From positions 149,269 to 213,268 of the forward strand of contig NZ_JAUXZE010000073.1 in assembly GCF_030694085.1 (NCBI RefSeq): a stretch of 64,000 bases of DNA. The letters run 5' to 3'. Positions 24,181 to 34,283 of the stretch are shown one piece after another; positions within the stretch are counted from its first letter, which is position 1; every line of letters starts with the position of its first letter. Source of the DNA: Tabrizicola sp. (GTDB lineage Bacteria; Pseudomonadota; Alphaproteobacteria; Rhodobacterales; Rhodobacteraceae). The notes below the pieces were generated by a model, which was not told where the DNA came from, ran no database searches, and saw only the letters and a program-made list of their open reading frames with translations. The translations under genes were made by a program, and so were the position numbers.

Positions 24181-25271
24181 GAAACCTTCAGCACCCCGCG
24201 GTCGATCTGGTCCTGCTCGATCGATTCGAACAGCGCGCGGAAATTGCCTTCGCCAAACCCCTCGTCGCCCTTCCTCTGGATGAACTCAAAGAAGATCGGG
24301 CCGATCACGGTCTTCGAGAAGATCTGCAGCAGGATCTTGGTCTCGCCACCGTCCACAACACCTTCTCCGTCGATCAGGATGCCGTGCTTTGCCAGCTTTT
24401 CGATCGGCTCGTCGTGACCCGCAACGCGGGTTTTCGACAGTTCGTAATAGGCCATCGGCGGCTTCGGCATGAATTTCAACCCGGCCTCGGCGATCGCGTC
24501 CGTCGCGGAATAGATGTCGTCGGTGCCGACCGCGATATGCTGGATCCCCTCGCCCTTGTATCGCTTGAGGTATTCGACGATTTGCCCTGTCTCGCCCCGG
24601 TCCTCGTTGATCGGAATGCGGATGCGGCCGCAAGGGCTGGTCAGCGCGCGCGAATGGAGCCCGGTGAACTTGCCCTCGATATCGAAAAAGCGGATCTGGC
24701 GGAAATTGAATAGCCGACCGTAGAAGTCGAACCAGGTGTCCATGTTGCCGCGATGGACGTTGTGGGTCAGGTGGTCGAGGTAGTGGAAACCCACACCCTT
24801 CGGCTTTGCAGCCGTCAGCCAATCGAATTCGGCGTCATAGGGATTGGTGGCGCCGTAGCGATCCGTGAAGTAGATCAGCGATCCGCCAATACCGCGAATC
24901 GCGGGAAGATCCAGAGTTTTTCCTGATCCATCATAGGGTTCAGCACCGTTCTTCACAGCATGGTTGAAGGCATGGTTCGCGTCGGCGACCCGCCAGCCCA
25001 TCGAGGGGGCACAGGGACCGTGTGCATCGACGAAGGTTCGGGCGTGGCTTCCTGGCTCGTCGTTCAGGATGTAGGTGATGTCGCCCTGCTGCCAAAGTTC
25101 GATGGCCCTGGTCTTGTGCCGGGCCGTCAGCTGGTAGCCCATGCGGGTGAAGAGCGACCGCAGGTCCTCGGGGTTGGGATGGGCGAATTCGACGAATTCG
25201 AATCCGTCGGTCCCGGCGGGGTTCTCGGTTGAGATCACTGCGCGGGGGGCGTCGTGCGGAAAGGGGCCCAT
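24177..25271 (-). CDS. hppD: 4-hydroxyphenylpyruvate dioxygenase
   Basis: 364 aa from ATG 25271, preceded by AAAGGAAC; an in-frame ATG further upstream (25301) has no such site. The two-barrel dioxygenase pattern is clear: YFTDRYGATNPYDAEFDW, the first metal His in GVGFHYLDHLTHNV, the second in EGIQHIAVGTDDIY, and the metal Glu in PIFFEFIQRKGDEGFG. The enzyme converts 4-hydroxyphenylpyruvate to homogentisate in tyrosine breakdown. It is divergent from an Lrp/AsnC regulator. Homogentisate dioxygenase genes are not in the window. Confidence 0.95.
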   Translation of the reverse strand: MGPFPHDAPRAVISTENPAGTDGFEFVEFAHPNPEDLRSLFTRMGYQLTARHKTRAIELWQQGDITYILNDEPGSHARTFVDAHGPCAPSMGWRVADANHAFNHAVKNGAEPYDGSGKTLDLPAIRGIGGSLIYFTDRYGATNPYDAEFDWLTAAKPKGVGFHYLDHLTHNVHRGNMDTWFDFYGRLFNFRQIRFFDIEGKFTGLHSRALTSPCGRIRIPINEDRGETGQIVEYLKRYKGEGIQHIAVGTDDIYSATDAIAEAGLKFMPKPPMAYYELSKTRVAGHDEPIEKLAKHGILIDGEGVVDGGETKILLQIFSKTVIGPIFFEFIQRKGDEGFGEGNFRALFESIEQDQIDRGVLKVS

Positions 25272-25407
25272 GATTGTTCCTTTGGGAAAACCTGATCCCA
25301 TTCAGGATGACACGTTGCGTGCGTGAATGGCGCGCATTTTAGTGCTTGCATTGCCGAAGATGTGCGCGCTTTCTTCATGTTATCTGAAAAATGCGCGAGA
25401 AACCCGC

Positions 25408-25863
25408 ATGATCGACGCTACCGATTCCCGCCTGTTGGACGCCTTGCAGGCCGATGCCCAGATCACCGCCCAGGACCTGGGAGAGCGTGTCGGCCTGTCC
25501 GCCAGCCAGGCCGCCCGCCGTCGCGCGAAGCTGGAAACCGATGGGCTGATCATCGGCTATGCCGCGCGCCTTTCGCCTGCCAAGCTGGGACTGACTGTGC
25601 AGGCTTTCGTGCAGGTGCAGATGGCCGCGCACTCTCCCGAGGCAGCGCGGGAGTTCCTGCGCCTGATCGCTACCCTGCCCGAGGTCGTGGCCTGCTGGAC
25701 CCTGACGGGCGAGGCGGACTATCTCTTGCGGGTGTGGTGCGCGGACCTGCCGGCGCTGAACCTGCTGATCCACCACAGGCTGCTTCCCAACCCTGCAGTC
25801 GCACGGGTGCAAAGCCAGATCGTCATGGACCAGCCCAAGGCCGATGCGGGGCTTCCGGTCTAG
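25408..25863 (+). CDS. Lrp/AsnC-family transcriptional regulator
   Basis: 151 aa. The HTH (ATDSRLLDALQADAQITAQD, then VGLSASQAARRRAKLETDG) is followed by the ligand-binding ferredoxin-like domain (VQAFVQVQMAAHSPEAAREF, EADYLLRVWCAD). ATG 25408 fits the family start; a longer frame from 25327 would add an unrelated extension. Divergent orientation to hppD, with a 136-bp shared promoter region, suggests it senses an aromatic amino acid and controls tyrosine catabolism. Its stop overlaps that of the convergent TetR gene (CTAG). Confidence 0.9.
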   Translation: MIDATDSRLLDALQADAQITAQDLGERVGLSASQAARRRAKLETDGLIIGYAARLSPAKLGLTVQAFVQVQMAAHSPEAAREFLRLIATLPEVVACWTLTGEADYLLRVWCADLPALNLLIHHRLLPNPAVARVQSQIVMDQPKADAGLPV

Positions 25864-26441
25864 GCTCCTGGCAGGCAGCGGAGCAGTACATCCCGAATCA
25901 TCGCTTCCCGCGCTGCAGGGGATTTACCCTGCAAAGTCCGCATCTTATGCCCGGCAGAGAGGTCGGCGATGCCGTGGCTGGTGGCCCAGAGTGCGAGGAC
26001 ATCCGTCTCGCCTCCGCCCAGGGTCGTGACCAGCCCGACAAGGTGCTCATAGGCCCGGTTGGCGGCTGCAATCAGGTCGGGTGAGGCAAAGTCGGGCCGG
26101 GCAGACGAGAATATCAGCCGGAAAAGCGCCGGTCGGGCCAGCGCGAACTCAAGGTAGCCAAGCCCGGCCCTGACGGCCTTGTCACGGGCATCCGTCGCGC
26201 CGACCTCGCGGGCGTCAAGGGTGTCCTGGAACTGGGTGAAACCCTCGGCTGCCAGAGCGGTCAGAAGCCCCCCGGTGTCGCCGAAGTGATGTGCCGGGGC
26301 GGCATGACTGACCCCGGCCCGCTTGGCGACCGACCGGAGCGAGAAGCCCTCGACGCCCTTTTCGGTCAGTTCATCTTCCGCAGCGGCCAGAAGCGCCGCG
26401 CGCAGATCGCCGTGGTGATAAGGTTTTTCCGCCATGTCCAA
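25860..26441 (-). CDS. TetR-family transcriptional regulator
   Basis: 193 aa with an N-terminal HTH: RAALLAAAEDELTEKGVEGF, then VAKRAGVSHAAPAHHFGDTGG. The C-terminal part carries the LFRLIFS segment typical of the TetR subgroup with a WHG-like domain. The ATG at 26435 is an alternative start. It is divergent from the ABA4-like membrane gene pair, with AAAGAT-containing repeats between them, and probably represses that pair and itself. Confidence 0.88.
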   Translation of the reverse strand: MDMAEKPYHHGDLRAALLAAAEDELTEKGVEGFSLRSVAKRAGVSHAAPAHHFGDTGGLLTALAAEGFTQFQDTLDAREVGATDARDKAVRAGLGYLEFALARPALFRLIFSSARPDFASPDLIAAANRAYEHLVGLVTTLGGGETDVLALWATSHGIADLSAGHKMRTLQGKSPAAREAMIRDVLLRCLPGA

Positions 26442-26455
26442 GGCTTATCGGGCCA

Positions 26456-26522
26456 TCTTTCCACCGTAAAGATTTTTCTTGACGTCATGCCCGCTCACAC
26501 CGTAATCCTGACAGTGTAAAGA
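26456..26522. promoter_or_regulatory. Candidate TetR operator region and promoter
   Basis: ATCTTT (26456-26461) and AAAGAT (26469-26474) form an inverted pair with a 7-bp spacer. A related CAGTGTAAAGAT lies about 40 bp downstream, just ahead of the ABA4-like gene. TTGACG between them could be a -35 element. The repeated CRYGTAAAGAT word suggests two operator sites. Confidence 0.45.
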
Positions 26523-26534
26523 TATGAGGCAGCG

Positions 26535-26960
26535 ATGACCCCCGACCAGATCTTCGAACTTTCCAACCCGCTGGCCCTGCTGGGCTGGCTGGTGCTTCTG
26601 GCCTCGCCGCTCGCTCCCCGGGCAGCACAAGCCGTTTCGGCCGCCGCGATCCCGCTGCTCCTGGCGCTGGCCTATACAGGCCTGGTGCTCGCCTACTGGT
26701 GGGAGGCGCCCGGCGGGTTCGGCTCCTTGTCCGAAGTGCAGGCACTATTCACCCACCCCCACATCGCGCTGGCCGGGTGGGTCCATTACCTGGCCTTCGA
26801 CCTTTTCCTTGGTGCGTGGGAGGTCCGTACCGCCCGCGCCGAAGGCATCCCGCACTGGGCGGTAATCCCCTGTCTGGTGCTGACCTTCCTCTTCGGTCCC
26901 GCAGGCCTTCTGGCCTTCGCGATCCTGCGTTTCACCCTTGTCAGAAAGGTTCTGCCATGA
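26535..26960 (+). CDS. ABA4-like (DUF4281) membrane protein
   Basis: 141 aa with four membrane helices. The beginning QIFELSNPLALLGWLVL, then HPHIALAGWVHYLAFDLFLGAWE and the end LVLTFLFGPAGLLAFAILR, are typical of the ABA4-like family, named after a plant protein needed for neoxanthin formation. In bacteria its role is unknown. It overlaps the next membrane-protein gene (ATGA) and is divergent from a TetR regulator. Confidence 0.8.
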   Translation: MTPDQIFELSNPLALLGWLVLLASPLAPRAAQAVSAAAIPLLLALAYTGLVLAYWWEAPGGFGSLSEVQALFTHPHIALAGWVHYLAFDLFLGAWEVRTARAEGIPHWAVIPCLVLTFLFGPAGLLAFAILRFTLVRKVLP

Positions 26961-27727
26961 CGGCCATCCTGACCGCACCGCGCATTGCCGCCCTCTCACT
27001 CCCGAACGTCCAGCTTGTCCGGTTGACGTCTTTCATCGCCCTCGCCGCGCTGCCGCTGCTGGCGGCCTACGGGCTGGACGACCGGCAGTTCCAGGGCGAC
27101 AGCGTCTGGTTGAAACCGTTGAAGTTCCATCTGGCGCTGGTCGTCTATGCCGGGACGCTGGCGCTATACGCCATGTTGCTGCCGGAAGGCAGGTTTTCTT
27201 CCCGTCGCTGGCGGATCTATATCGGCGTCGTCAGTGCCGCCATTCTGGCCGAACTTGTCTGGATCGGAGCTGCCGCCGCCCTTGGCACGGCTTCGCACTT
27301 CAACCAGTCCGGCCTTTGGGGGGTGATCTATCCGGTGATGGGGGCGGCGGCGGTGATCCTGACCTCGCTGTCGCTAGCGATGGGGGTGGCGTTCTGGCGG
27401 CATCGGGCCGACCCGCTGATGCTGTCGGTCGCGGTGGGGCTGATCCTGACCTTCCTGCTGACCGTCCCGATCGCCGGCACGATGTCCAACGGCACGGGGC
27501 ATCTTGTCGGCACGCCCGTGACGGATGCGCGGTTTCCGCTGATGGGCTGGTCACGTGAGGTGGGCGACCTGCGCCTGCCGCACTTTCTGGCGACGCACGC
27601 GATGCACTTTGTGCCGCTGGCAGGGCTGACCGGCAGCCGTGGGGCGGTTTGGGCTGCGGCGGCGGGGTTCACGGCGCTCACCCTGTGGTGCTTTGTCCGC
27701 GCGCTGATGGGCCTGCCGCCCTTCTGA
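26957..27727 (+). CDS. Polytopic membrane protein of unknown function
   Basis: 256 aa from ATG 26957, coupled to the ABA4-like gene. Seven or so hydrophobic segments are visible, for example [36 protein letters not shown] and [19 protein letters not shown]. The conserved-looking motif [11 protein letters not shown] follows the first helix, and GHLVG...[15 protein letters not shown] contains three histidines near the membrane that could bind metal or haem. I do not recognise the family. Its coupling to an ABA4-like gene suggests the two work together under TetR control. Confidence 0.75.
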   Translation: MTAILTAPRIAALSLPNVQLVRLTSFIALAALPLLAAYGLDDRQFQGDSVWLKPLKFHLALVVYAGTLALYAMLLPEGRFSSRRWRIYIGVVSAAILAELVWIGAAAALGTASHFNQSGLWGVIYPVMGAAAVILTSLSLAMGVAFWRHRADPLMLSVAVGLILTFLLTVPIAGTMSNGTGHLVGTPVTDARFPLMGWSREVGDLRLPHFLATHAMHFVPLAGLTGSRGAVWAAAAGFTALTLWCFVRALMGLPPF

Positions 27728-27785
27728 CGCTTTCCCTTCCGCGCGGGTCAGGCTAGAACCCGCGCGGACGCAAGGGGATTGCCAA

Positions 27786-30700
27786 ATGCCGATGGAAAAG
27801 ACCTTCAACGCCGCCGAGGCCGAAGCCCGGATTTCGAAGACCTGGCTTGACGCCAAGGCGTTCAAGGCGGGCGCGAATGCCAAGCCAGGCCACCCGGCCT
27901 TTTCCGTGATGATCCCGCCGCCGAACGTCACCGGCTCGCTTCACATGGGCCACGCCTTCAACAACACGCTGCAGGACATCCTGACCCGCTGGCACCGGAT
28001 GATGGGCGACGACACCTTGTGGCAGCCCGGCACCGACCATGCGGGCATCGCGACCCAGATGGTGACCGAGCGCGAGATGGCTTTGAACCAAGAGCCCGAC
28101 CGCCGCACCATGGGGCGCGAGAAGTTCCTCGCCCGCGTTTGGCAGCAGAAGCAGAAGTCTCGCGGCAACATTCGCGGCCAGTTGGAGCGGCTGGGGGCGT
28201 CGTGTGACTGGGACCGTGAGGCGTTCACCATGTCGGGCGCTCCGGGGGCTCCGGCGGGTGAGGAGGGCAACTTCCACGACGCGGTGATCAAGGTCTTTGT
28301 CGACATGTACAACAAGGGCCTCATCTACCGCGGCAAGCGGCTGGTGAACTGGGACCCGCATTTCGAGACCGCGATTTCGGACCTTGAGGTCGAGAATACC
28401 GAAGTCCCTGGCCATATGTGGCACTTCAAGTACCCGCTCGCCGGGGGGCAGACCTATGAGTATGTCGAGAAGGACGCCGAAGGCCGCGTGACCCTGCGCG
28501 AGACGCGGGATTACATCTCCATCGCCACGACGCGTCCCGAAACCATGCTGGGCGACGGCGCGGTTGCGGTTCATCCATCGGATGAGCGTTACGCGCCAAT
28601 TGTCGGGAAACTTTGCGAAATTCCGGTGGGACCTGCTGAACACCGGCGCCTGATACCGATCATCACCGACGAATACCCGGACCCCACCTTCGGCTCCGGT
28701 GCCGTCAAGATCACCGGCGCGCATGACTTCAACGACTACGCCGTCGCCAAGCGCGGCGATATCCCCTGCTACCGCCTGCTCGACACCCGCGCCCAGATGC
28801 GCTCCGACGGCGCGCCCTATGCCGAGGCGGCGGAAATTGCTGGCCGCATGTCCCGCGCCTGGCTGGTCGCCAAGGGCTACGCCACCCCGGGCATCGCCGA
28901 ACAGCCCTTCACCCTGTCGGAATCCGAGATCGACGCGCTGAACCTCGTCCCCGACGACCTCCGGGGCCTTGACCGGTATGAGGCCCGCAAGCGCGTGGTC
29001 GAGGCGATCACGGCCGAGGGGCTGGCGGTCACCACCCTGAAGAAATCCGTCGACAAGGAAACCGGCGCGGAGCACCTGGAACTGGTGCCTTACGTCGAGT
29101 CGAAGCCGATCATGCAGCCCTTCGGCGACCGCTCGAAGGTGGTGATCGAACCGATGCTGACCGACCAGTGGTTCGTCGACACCGCCAAGATCGTGGAACC
29201 CGCGCTGGAGGCGGTGCGTACCGGCCGCACCAAGATCATCCCGCCCTCGGGCGAGAAGACCTATTATCACTGGCTGGAAAACATCGAACCCTGGTGCATC
29301 AGCCGCCAGCTTTGGTGGGGGCACCAGATTCCGGTTTGGTATGGTCCTAGCCTTGTTCGCGGAGGTAGCGGGAAGAAATACCGGAACCAATATTGGAGCT
29401 ACGACCCGGACCAGCGCCAACCATTTTGCGCCGCCACCTTCGAAGAAGCGGCGGAAATGGCACGGAAGGCCTACTTCAGGTTTGAAGATGACGCCAAAGA
29501 CGCCAAATTCTTTGAAGCAGAGTCCTACGAGACCGCAGAGGTTGAGTGCTACAGGATTGGTCAAGAGGCTGAGTCCAGCGCTGTCACACTGGCTCTAGTC
29601 CGCGACCCCGACGTCCTTGACACCTGGTTCTCCTCCGGCCTCTGGCCCATTGGCACGCTCGGCTGGCCGGAGCCCACGCCGGAGCTGCAGAAATACTTCC
29701 CGACCTCGGTCCTCGTGACCGGGCAGGACATCCTCTTCTTCTGGGTCGCCCGGATGATGATGATGCAGCTCGCGGTGGTGAACGACATTCCGTTCCACAC
29801 CGTCTACCTGCACGGCCTTGTCCGCGACGCCAAGGGCAAGAAGATGTCGAAGTCGCTTGGCAACGTCATCGACCCGTTGGAGATCATCGACGAATACGGC
29901 GCCGACGCGCTGCGGTTCGCCAATGCCGCGATGGCCTCCCTCGGCGGCGTGTTGAAACTGGATACCCAGCGCATCGCGGGCTACCGGAACTTCGGCACCA
30001 AGCTGTGGAACGCCTGCCGCTTTGCCGAGATGAACGGGGTTTGGGAGGGTCACGCGACCGGCCCTGCCCCCAGCCCGAAAGCCACCGCGAACAAGTGGAT
30101 CATCGGCGAGACGGCGCGGGCGCTGGCTGAGGTCAACGAGGCTTTGGAGGCGTTCCGCTTCGACACCGCCGCTGATGCGCTGTACAAATTCGTCTGGGGC
30201 AAGGTCTGCGACTGGTATGTCGAATTCGCCAAGCCCCTGTTCGACGGCCCCGACGCCACCGAGACGCGGGCGACGATGGCCTGGGTCCTCGACCAGTCGA
30301 TGATCCTCTTGCACCCCTTCATGCCCTTCATTACCGAAGAGCTGTGGGGCACGACTGGCAAACGCGAGAAACTCCTGGTGCACACCGATTGGCCAGAGCT
30401 TCCGGCGACCCTGATCGACCAAGCCGCAAGCCGCGAGATGACCTTTGTCACCACGCTGATCGACGACATCCGGTCTGCCCGCGCGCAGGTGCATGTGCCG
30501 GTGGGGTTGAAGGCCGACCTGGTGGCGACCAGCCTGACGGATGAGGCCCGCGCGGCGTTTCAGCGGAACGAGACGCTGATCAAACGGCTGGCGCGGGTGG
30601 ACAAGGTCACTGACGGCCCCGCCCCCAAAGGCTCTATCGCCGTGGCGTCGGAAGGGGCGGCCTTTGCGATCCCGCTGCAAGGCCTGATCGACATCGCCGA

Positions 30701-30899
30701 GGAGAAAGCCCGTCTGCAAAAGGCGCTCGACAAGCTGATGAAGGAAATCGGCGGCCTCAAGGGGCGGCTCGACAACCCGAACTTCGCCAAGTCCGCGCCC
30801 GAGGATGTGGTGATGGAGGCGCAGTCGAACCTGGAAGCGCGCGAGGACGAGGCGGCAAGGATTCGCGCCGCATTGGTCCGGTTGGCCGACCTTGGCTGA
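27786..30899 (+). CDS. valS: Valyl-tRNA synthetase
   Basis: 1037 aa, longer than the about 950 residues of E. coli ValRS. Class I signatures are [14 protein letters not shown] (HIGH box) and KMSKS at 686-690; the editing domain ([17 protein letters not shown]) and a C-terminal coiled-coil ([19 protein letters not shown]) are present. Residues about 517-600, between the [12 protein letters not shown] motif and [15 protein letters not shown], hold a segment much longer than usual and with lower GC (about 55% by hand count over 29341-29580, against 60-67% just outside). The frame is open through it, so the gene looks intact. A TA-rich hairpin-free 58-bp gap precedes the start. Confidence 0.96.
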   Translation: MPMEKTFNAAEAEARISKTWLDAKAFKAGANAKPGHPAFSVMIPPPNVTGSLHMGHAFNNTLQDILTRWHRMMGDDTLWQPGTDHAGIATQMVTEREMALNQEPDRRTMGREKFLARVWQQKQKSRGNIRGQLERLGASCDWDREAFTMSGAPGAPAGEEGNFHDAVIKVFVDMYNKGLIYRGKRLVNWDPHFETAISDLEVENTEVPGHMWHFKYPLAGGQTYEYVEKDAEGRVTLRETRDYISIATTRPETMLGDGAVAVHPSDERYAPIVGKLCEIPVGPAEHRRLIPIITDEYPDPTFGSGAVKITGAHDFNDYAVAKRGDIPCYRLLDTRAQMRSDGAPYAEAAEIAGRMSRAWLVAKGYATPGIAEQPFTLSESEIDALNLVPDDLRGLDRYEARKRVVEAITAEGLAVTTLKKSVDKETGAEHLELVPYVESKPIMQPFGDRSKVVIEPMLTDQWFVDTAKIVEPALEAVRTGRTKIIPPSGEKTYYHWLENIEPWCISRQLWWGHQIPVWYGPSLVRGGSGKKYRNQYWSYDPDQRQPFCAATFEEAAEMARKAYFRFEDDAKDAKFFEAESYETAEVECYRIGQEAESSAVTLALVRDPDVLDTWFSSGLWPIGTLGWPEPTPELQKYFPTSVLVTGQDILFFWVARMMMMQLAVVNDIPFHTVYLHGLVRDAKGKKMSKSLGNVIDPLEIIDEYGADALRFANAAMASLGGVLKLDTQRIAGYRNFGTKLWNACRFAEMNGVWEGHATGPAPSPKATANKWIIGETARALAEVNEALEAFRFDTAADALYKFVWGKVCDWYVEFAKPLFDGPDATETRATMAWVLDQSMILLHPFMPFITEELWGTTGKREKLLVHTDWPELPATLIDQAASREMTFVTTLIDDIRSARAQVHVPVGLKADLVATSLTDEARAAFQRNETLIKRLARVDKVTDGPAPKGSIAVASEGAAFAIPLQGLIDIAEEKARLQKALDKLMKEIGGLKGRLDNPNFAKSAPEDVVMEAQSNLEAREDEAARIRAALVRLADLG

Positions 30900-30943
30900 C
30901 CGGTCGGCAGCGGCCACCGGTTAACGATTTATGAAAGCCCGCA

Positions 30944-30967
30944 GCCAAGCCCTTGAAAAGGCTTGGC
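30944..30967 (+). terminator. Hairpin after valS
   Basis: GCCAAGCC (30944-30951) pairs perfectly with GGCTTGGC (30960-30967) around CTTGAAAA, 45 bases after the valS stop. It has no U-tract. It could be a terminator or a leader structure for the aminotransferase gene starting at 31033. Confidence 0.45.
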
Positions 30968-31032
30968 CGCTGCATCCGTCCACGTGGGGCAGCCCCCTTG
31001 CCTGCCGCCCCCGCCCGTGCCAGCCTGCCGCC

Positions 31033-32133
31033 ATGAGCCGCTTTCTCACCCCCCACGCTGCCCAACTGCCCTCGACCGTGCCCTTCACCGGCCCCGAGAC
31101 GCTGGAACGCCGCACCGGCGTCCCGTTCCGCGCCCGCCTCGGAGCGAACGAGAGCCTCTTCGGCCCTTCCCCCCGCGCCGTCGCCGCGATGAAGGAAGCC
31201 GCAGAAGGGGTCTGGATGTACGGCGACCCGGAAAACCACGACCTGAAGCAGGCCCTTGCGGCCCACCACGGCGTGACCCCGGCCCATATCGCCGTCGGTC
31301 CCGGGATTGACGGCCTTCTGGGCCTTGTTTGCCGCCTGGTGCTGGAGCCGGGGACCCCGGTGGTCACCAGCCTTGGGGCCTATCCGACCTTCAACTTCCA
31401 TGTCGCCGGCTTCGGCGGGATGCTGACCCGGGTGCCCTACAAGGGCGACCAGGAGAACCCGGAAGGGCTGCTTGCTGCCGCGAGATCCACTGGCGCGAAG
31501 CTGATCTACCTGGCGAACCCGGACAATCCGATGGGCAGCCACCACCCGGCTTCCATCATCGAAGACATGGTGGCGAACCTTCCCGACCACAGCGTCCTGA
31601 TTCTGGACGAGGCCTATTCCGATCTTGCCCCGTCCGGTACGGTACCCGAGATCCCCGCGGACCACAGCCAGGTGATCCGCATGCGGACATTCTCCAAAGG
31701 CTACGGGCTGGCGGGCGCGCGGGTCGGTTATGCGATCACCAATCCCGACCTGGCGCTGGCCTTTGACAAGGTGCGCGACCATTTCGGGATGAGCCGGATT
31801 TCGCAGGCCGGAGCACTGGCGGCGCTGAAGGACCAGGACTGGCTGAAAAGCGTGCAGAGCCGGACGATTGCAGCGCGTGAGCGGGTGTCAGCCATCGTCC
31901 GGGCCAACGGCCTGACACCGCTGACCTCGGCCACGAACTTCGTCACCGTCGATTGCGGCCGGGACGGGGACTATGCGCGGAAGGTTCTGACCGAACTGGG
32001 AAGCCGGGGGGTGTTCATCCGCATGCCCGGCGTCGCCCCGCTGGACCGCTGCATCCGCATCAGCCTGGGCGACGATCAGGCGCTTGATATACTTGAGGAA
32101 ACATTGCCGCTTGCTCTGAAAGCGGCAGGCTGA
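31033..32133 (+). CDS. PLP-dependent aminotransferase, histidinol-phosphate aminotransferase-like
   Basis: 366 aa from ATG 31033; the frame is open upstream to 30931 but that part runs through the hairpin and lacks family similarity. Fold-type I features: RLGANESLFGPSP at the N-terminus, IYLANPDNPMGS, VLILDEAYSDLAP, the PLP-lysine in TFSKGYGLAGARVGYA, and the CIRISLGDD end that binds the substrate carboxylate. The family includes HisC but also aromatic and other aminotransferases, so I avoid a gene symbol. Its end abuts the convergent DUF4177 gene without a gap. Confidence 0.88.
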   Translation: MSRFLTPHAAQLPSTVPFTGPETLERRTGVPFRARLGANESLFGPSPRAVAAMKEAAEGVWMYGDPENHDLKQALAAHHGVTPAHIAVGPGIDGLLGLVCRLVLEPGTPVVTSLGAYPTFNFHVAGFGGMLTRVPYKGDQENPEGLLAAARSTGAKLIYLANPDNPMGSHHPASIIEDMVANLPDHSVLILDEAYSDLAPSGTVPEIPADHSQVIRMRTFSKGYGLAGARVGYAITNPDLALAFDKVRDHFGMSRISQAGALAALKDQDWLKSVQSRTIAARERVSAIVRANGLTPLTSATNFVTVDCGRDGDYARKVLTELGSRGVFIRMPGVAPLDRCIRISLGDDQALDILEETLPLALKAAG

Positions 32134-32514
32134 TCACTCGGCCGCGAGGTCCGGTTTCGCCGGGCCAACCGCGGGCGCCTTGCCGGGAAAAGGCGTCTCG
32201 GCGGGACCAAGCCGTGGCGTAGCAGGCACGGCGTCTTGGAGTATCAGCCGGTTCGACGCCGGCGCCTCGGCCGTGACGGACAGGATAGTGCGGCGGAAGA
32301 CAAGCACATTCAGGAAAGTGGTCTTGGTGCCGGTGAACCCGGTCCTCTCCTCACAGGGCAGCGAATCGGCGCGGACGTAGTCCCAACCCTCGGCACCCAG
32401 TTCATTCATCAGGTTGGTCAGGGCCAGAGCGAAGCGGTCTTCGGTGGTCTTGACCCCCCGCGCCTTTTCACCCCGCTTGGGGGCCGGAATGACCTTGAAC
32501 TCGTAACGCTGCAT
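32134..32514 (-). CDS. DUF4177-like protein
   Basis: 126 aa from ATG 32514, chosen because GGGAG lies 7 bases upstream. Residues 1-75 match the DUF4177 type: MQRYEFKVIPAPKRG, then ALTNLMNELGAEGWDYVRAD and a final beta strand FLNVLVFRR. The remainder is a Pro/Ala-rich tail without structure. The function is unknown. It follows gatB on the same strand after 167 bp that contain a terminator-like hairpin. Confidence 0.7.
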   Translation of the reverse strand: MQRYEFKVIPAPKRGEKARGVKTTEDRFALALTNLMNELGAEGWDYVRADSLPCEERTGFTGTKTTFLNVLVFRRTILSVTAEAPASNRLILQDAVPATPRLGPAETPFPGKAPAVGPAKPDLAAE

Positions 32515-32646
32515 CCGATTGCTCCCAGCCATGATTTGCGGAAGGGATATGAGATTCCGACGGATAGCGCAAATCACCAAGAGAAATCCCGGCAGAACCG
32601 TGCCGCCGGGAGATTTTGGAGACCAGTATCTTTCAAAGGATTTTGC

Positions 32647-32666
32647 AGGACTTCTCGAAAAGTCCT
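32647..32666 (-). terminator. Terminator downstream of gatB
   Basis: On the minus strand AGGACTT pairs with AAGTCCT around a 6-nt loop, followed by GCAAAATCCTTT. It begins 16 bases past the gatB stop at 32682. The stem is short, so termination may be partial. Confidence 0.5.
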
Positions 32667-32681
32667 GGTCCCGACCTGACG

Positions 32682-34208
32682 TTACAGCCCCAGCTTCTGC
32701 GCAACCAGCGCGTTGACCGTGGCGGGGTTTGCCTTGCCGCCAGAGGCCTTGATGACCTGGCCGGTGAACCATCCGGCAAGCTTGGGGTTCGCCTTGGCTT
32801 TCTCCACCTGCTCGGGATTCGCGGCAATGATCTCGTCCACGGCCTTTTCGATCGCTCCCGTGTCGGTGACCTGCTTCATGCCGCGCGCCTCGGCGATGGC
32901 CGCAGGGTCACCGCCTTCGGTGTAGACGATCTCGAACAGGTCCTTGGCCATCTTGCCGCTGATCGTGCCCGCAGCGATCAGATCGATGATCCCACCCAGC
33001 TGCGCAGCTGAAACCGGGCTTGCGGTGATGTCGTGGCCTTCCTTCTTCAGGCGGCCAAACAGCTCGTTGATGACCCAGTTCGCCGCCATCTTGCCATCGC
33101 GGCCCTTGGCCACCTCGTCGAAGTAGCGCCCGCTGTCCAGTTCTGCGGTCAGCACGTTGGCATCATAGTCGGTCAGGCCGTAGTCGGCCATGAAGCGGGC
33201 CTTCTTGGCATCGGGAAGCTCGGGCATCCGGGCGTGGATGTCGTCGACCCAGGCCTGCTCGATCTCTAATGGCAGAAGGTCCGGGTCGGGAAAGTAGCGG
33301 TAATCATGCGCCTCTTCCTTGGACCGCATGCTGCGGGTTTCGTTCTTGTCCGGGTCGTAAAGGCGGGTTTCCTGCACGACCGAACCACCATCTTCCAGAA
33401 TGGCGATCTGGCGGCGCGCCTCATAGTCGATGGCCAACTGAATGAAGCGCATCGAGTTCATGTTCTTGATCTCGCACCGGGTGCCGAGATGCGAGAAATC
33501 CTGCGTGGCCTGGTATTTCTCGTACTGGCCGGGACGGCAGACCGACACGTTCACGTCCGCCCGCAGGTTGCCGTTTTGCATGTTGCCGTCGCAAGTGCCG
33601 AGATAACGCAGGATCTGGCGGAGCTTGGTTACATAGGCGGCCGCTTCCTCGGGTCCCCGGATGTCGGGACGGCTGACGATTTCCATCAGTGCGACGCCAG
33701 TGCGGTTGAAGTCGACGAAGCTAAGGTTCGGGTCCATGTCGTGAATGGATTTCCCGGCGTCCTGTTCGAGGTGGATGCGTTCGATGCGGACCAGACGGGC
33801 CGTTCTTTCACCATTCGAGCCGGGAGCCAGTTCGACCAGAACCTCGCCCTCACCCACGATGGGATGATAAAGCTGGCTGATCTGATAGCCCTGCGGCAGG
33901 TCGGGGTAGAAGTAGTTCTTTCGATCGAAGGCTGAGGTCAGGTTGATCCGAGCCTTCAGGCCAAGGCCGGTACGGACTGCCTGCTCGACGCAGAATTCGT
34001 TGATGACCGGCAACATTCCCGGCATCGCCGCATCGACGAAGGAGACGTTGGAATTGGGTTCCGCCCCGAAGGTGGTCGATGCGCCCGAGAACAGCTTGGC
34101 GTTCGAGGAAACCTGGGCGTGGATCTCCATCCCGATGACAAGTTCCCAGTCGTGCTTGGCCCCGGCGATCACCTTGGGCGTGGGCGCGGTATAGGTCAGG
34201 TCGAGCAT
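32682..34208 (-). CDS. gatB: Aspartyl/glutamyl-tRNA(Asn/Gln) amidotransferase subunit B
   Basis: 508 aa from ATG 34208, with CGGAGG upstream; an earlier in-frame ATG (34250) is not needed. The subunit binds misacylated tRNA and passes ammonia from GatA for transamidation. GatB hallmarks are [65 protein letters not shown] and the C-terminal YqeY-like domain ([18 protein letters not shown]). gatA and gatC are not adjacent. Confidence 0.97.
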   Translation of the reverse strand: MLDLTYTAPTPKVIAGAKHDWELVIGMEIHAQVSSNAKLFSGASTTFGAEPNSNVSFVDAAMPGMLPVINEFCVEQAVRTGLGLKARINLTSAFDRKNYFYPDLPQGYQISQLYHPIVGEGEVLVELAPGSNGERTARLVRIERIHLEQDAGKSIHDMDPNLSFVDFNRTGVALMEIVSRPDIRGPEEAAAYVTKLRQILRYLGTCDGNMQNGNLRADVNVSVCRPGQYEKYQATQDFSHLGTRCEIKNMNSMRFIQLAIDYEARRQIAILEDGGSVVQETRLYDPDKNETRSMRSKEEAHDYRYFPDPDLLPLEIEQAWVDDIHARMPELPDAKKARFMADYGLTDYDANVLTAELDSGRYFDEVAKGRDGKMAANWVINELFGRLKKEGHDITASPVSAAQLGGIIDLIAAGTISGKMAKDLFEIVYTEGGDPAAIAEARGMKQVTDTGAIEKAVDEIIAANPEQVEKAKANPKLAGWFTGQVIKASGGKANPATVNALVAQKLGL

Positions 34209-34283
34209 GGAGTGCCTCCGAGTGGTCTTGAGGCCGGGTTTAGGCCGCAAGGACCGTCAGGGCAAGAGGGTGAGGCTGGCGGG

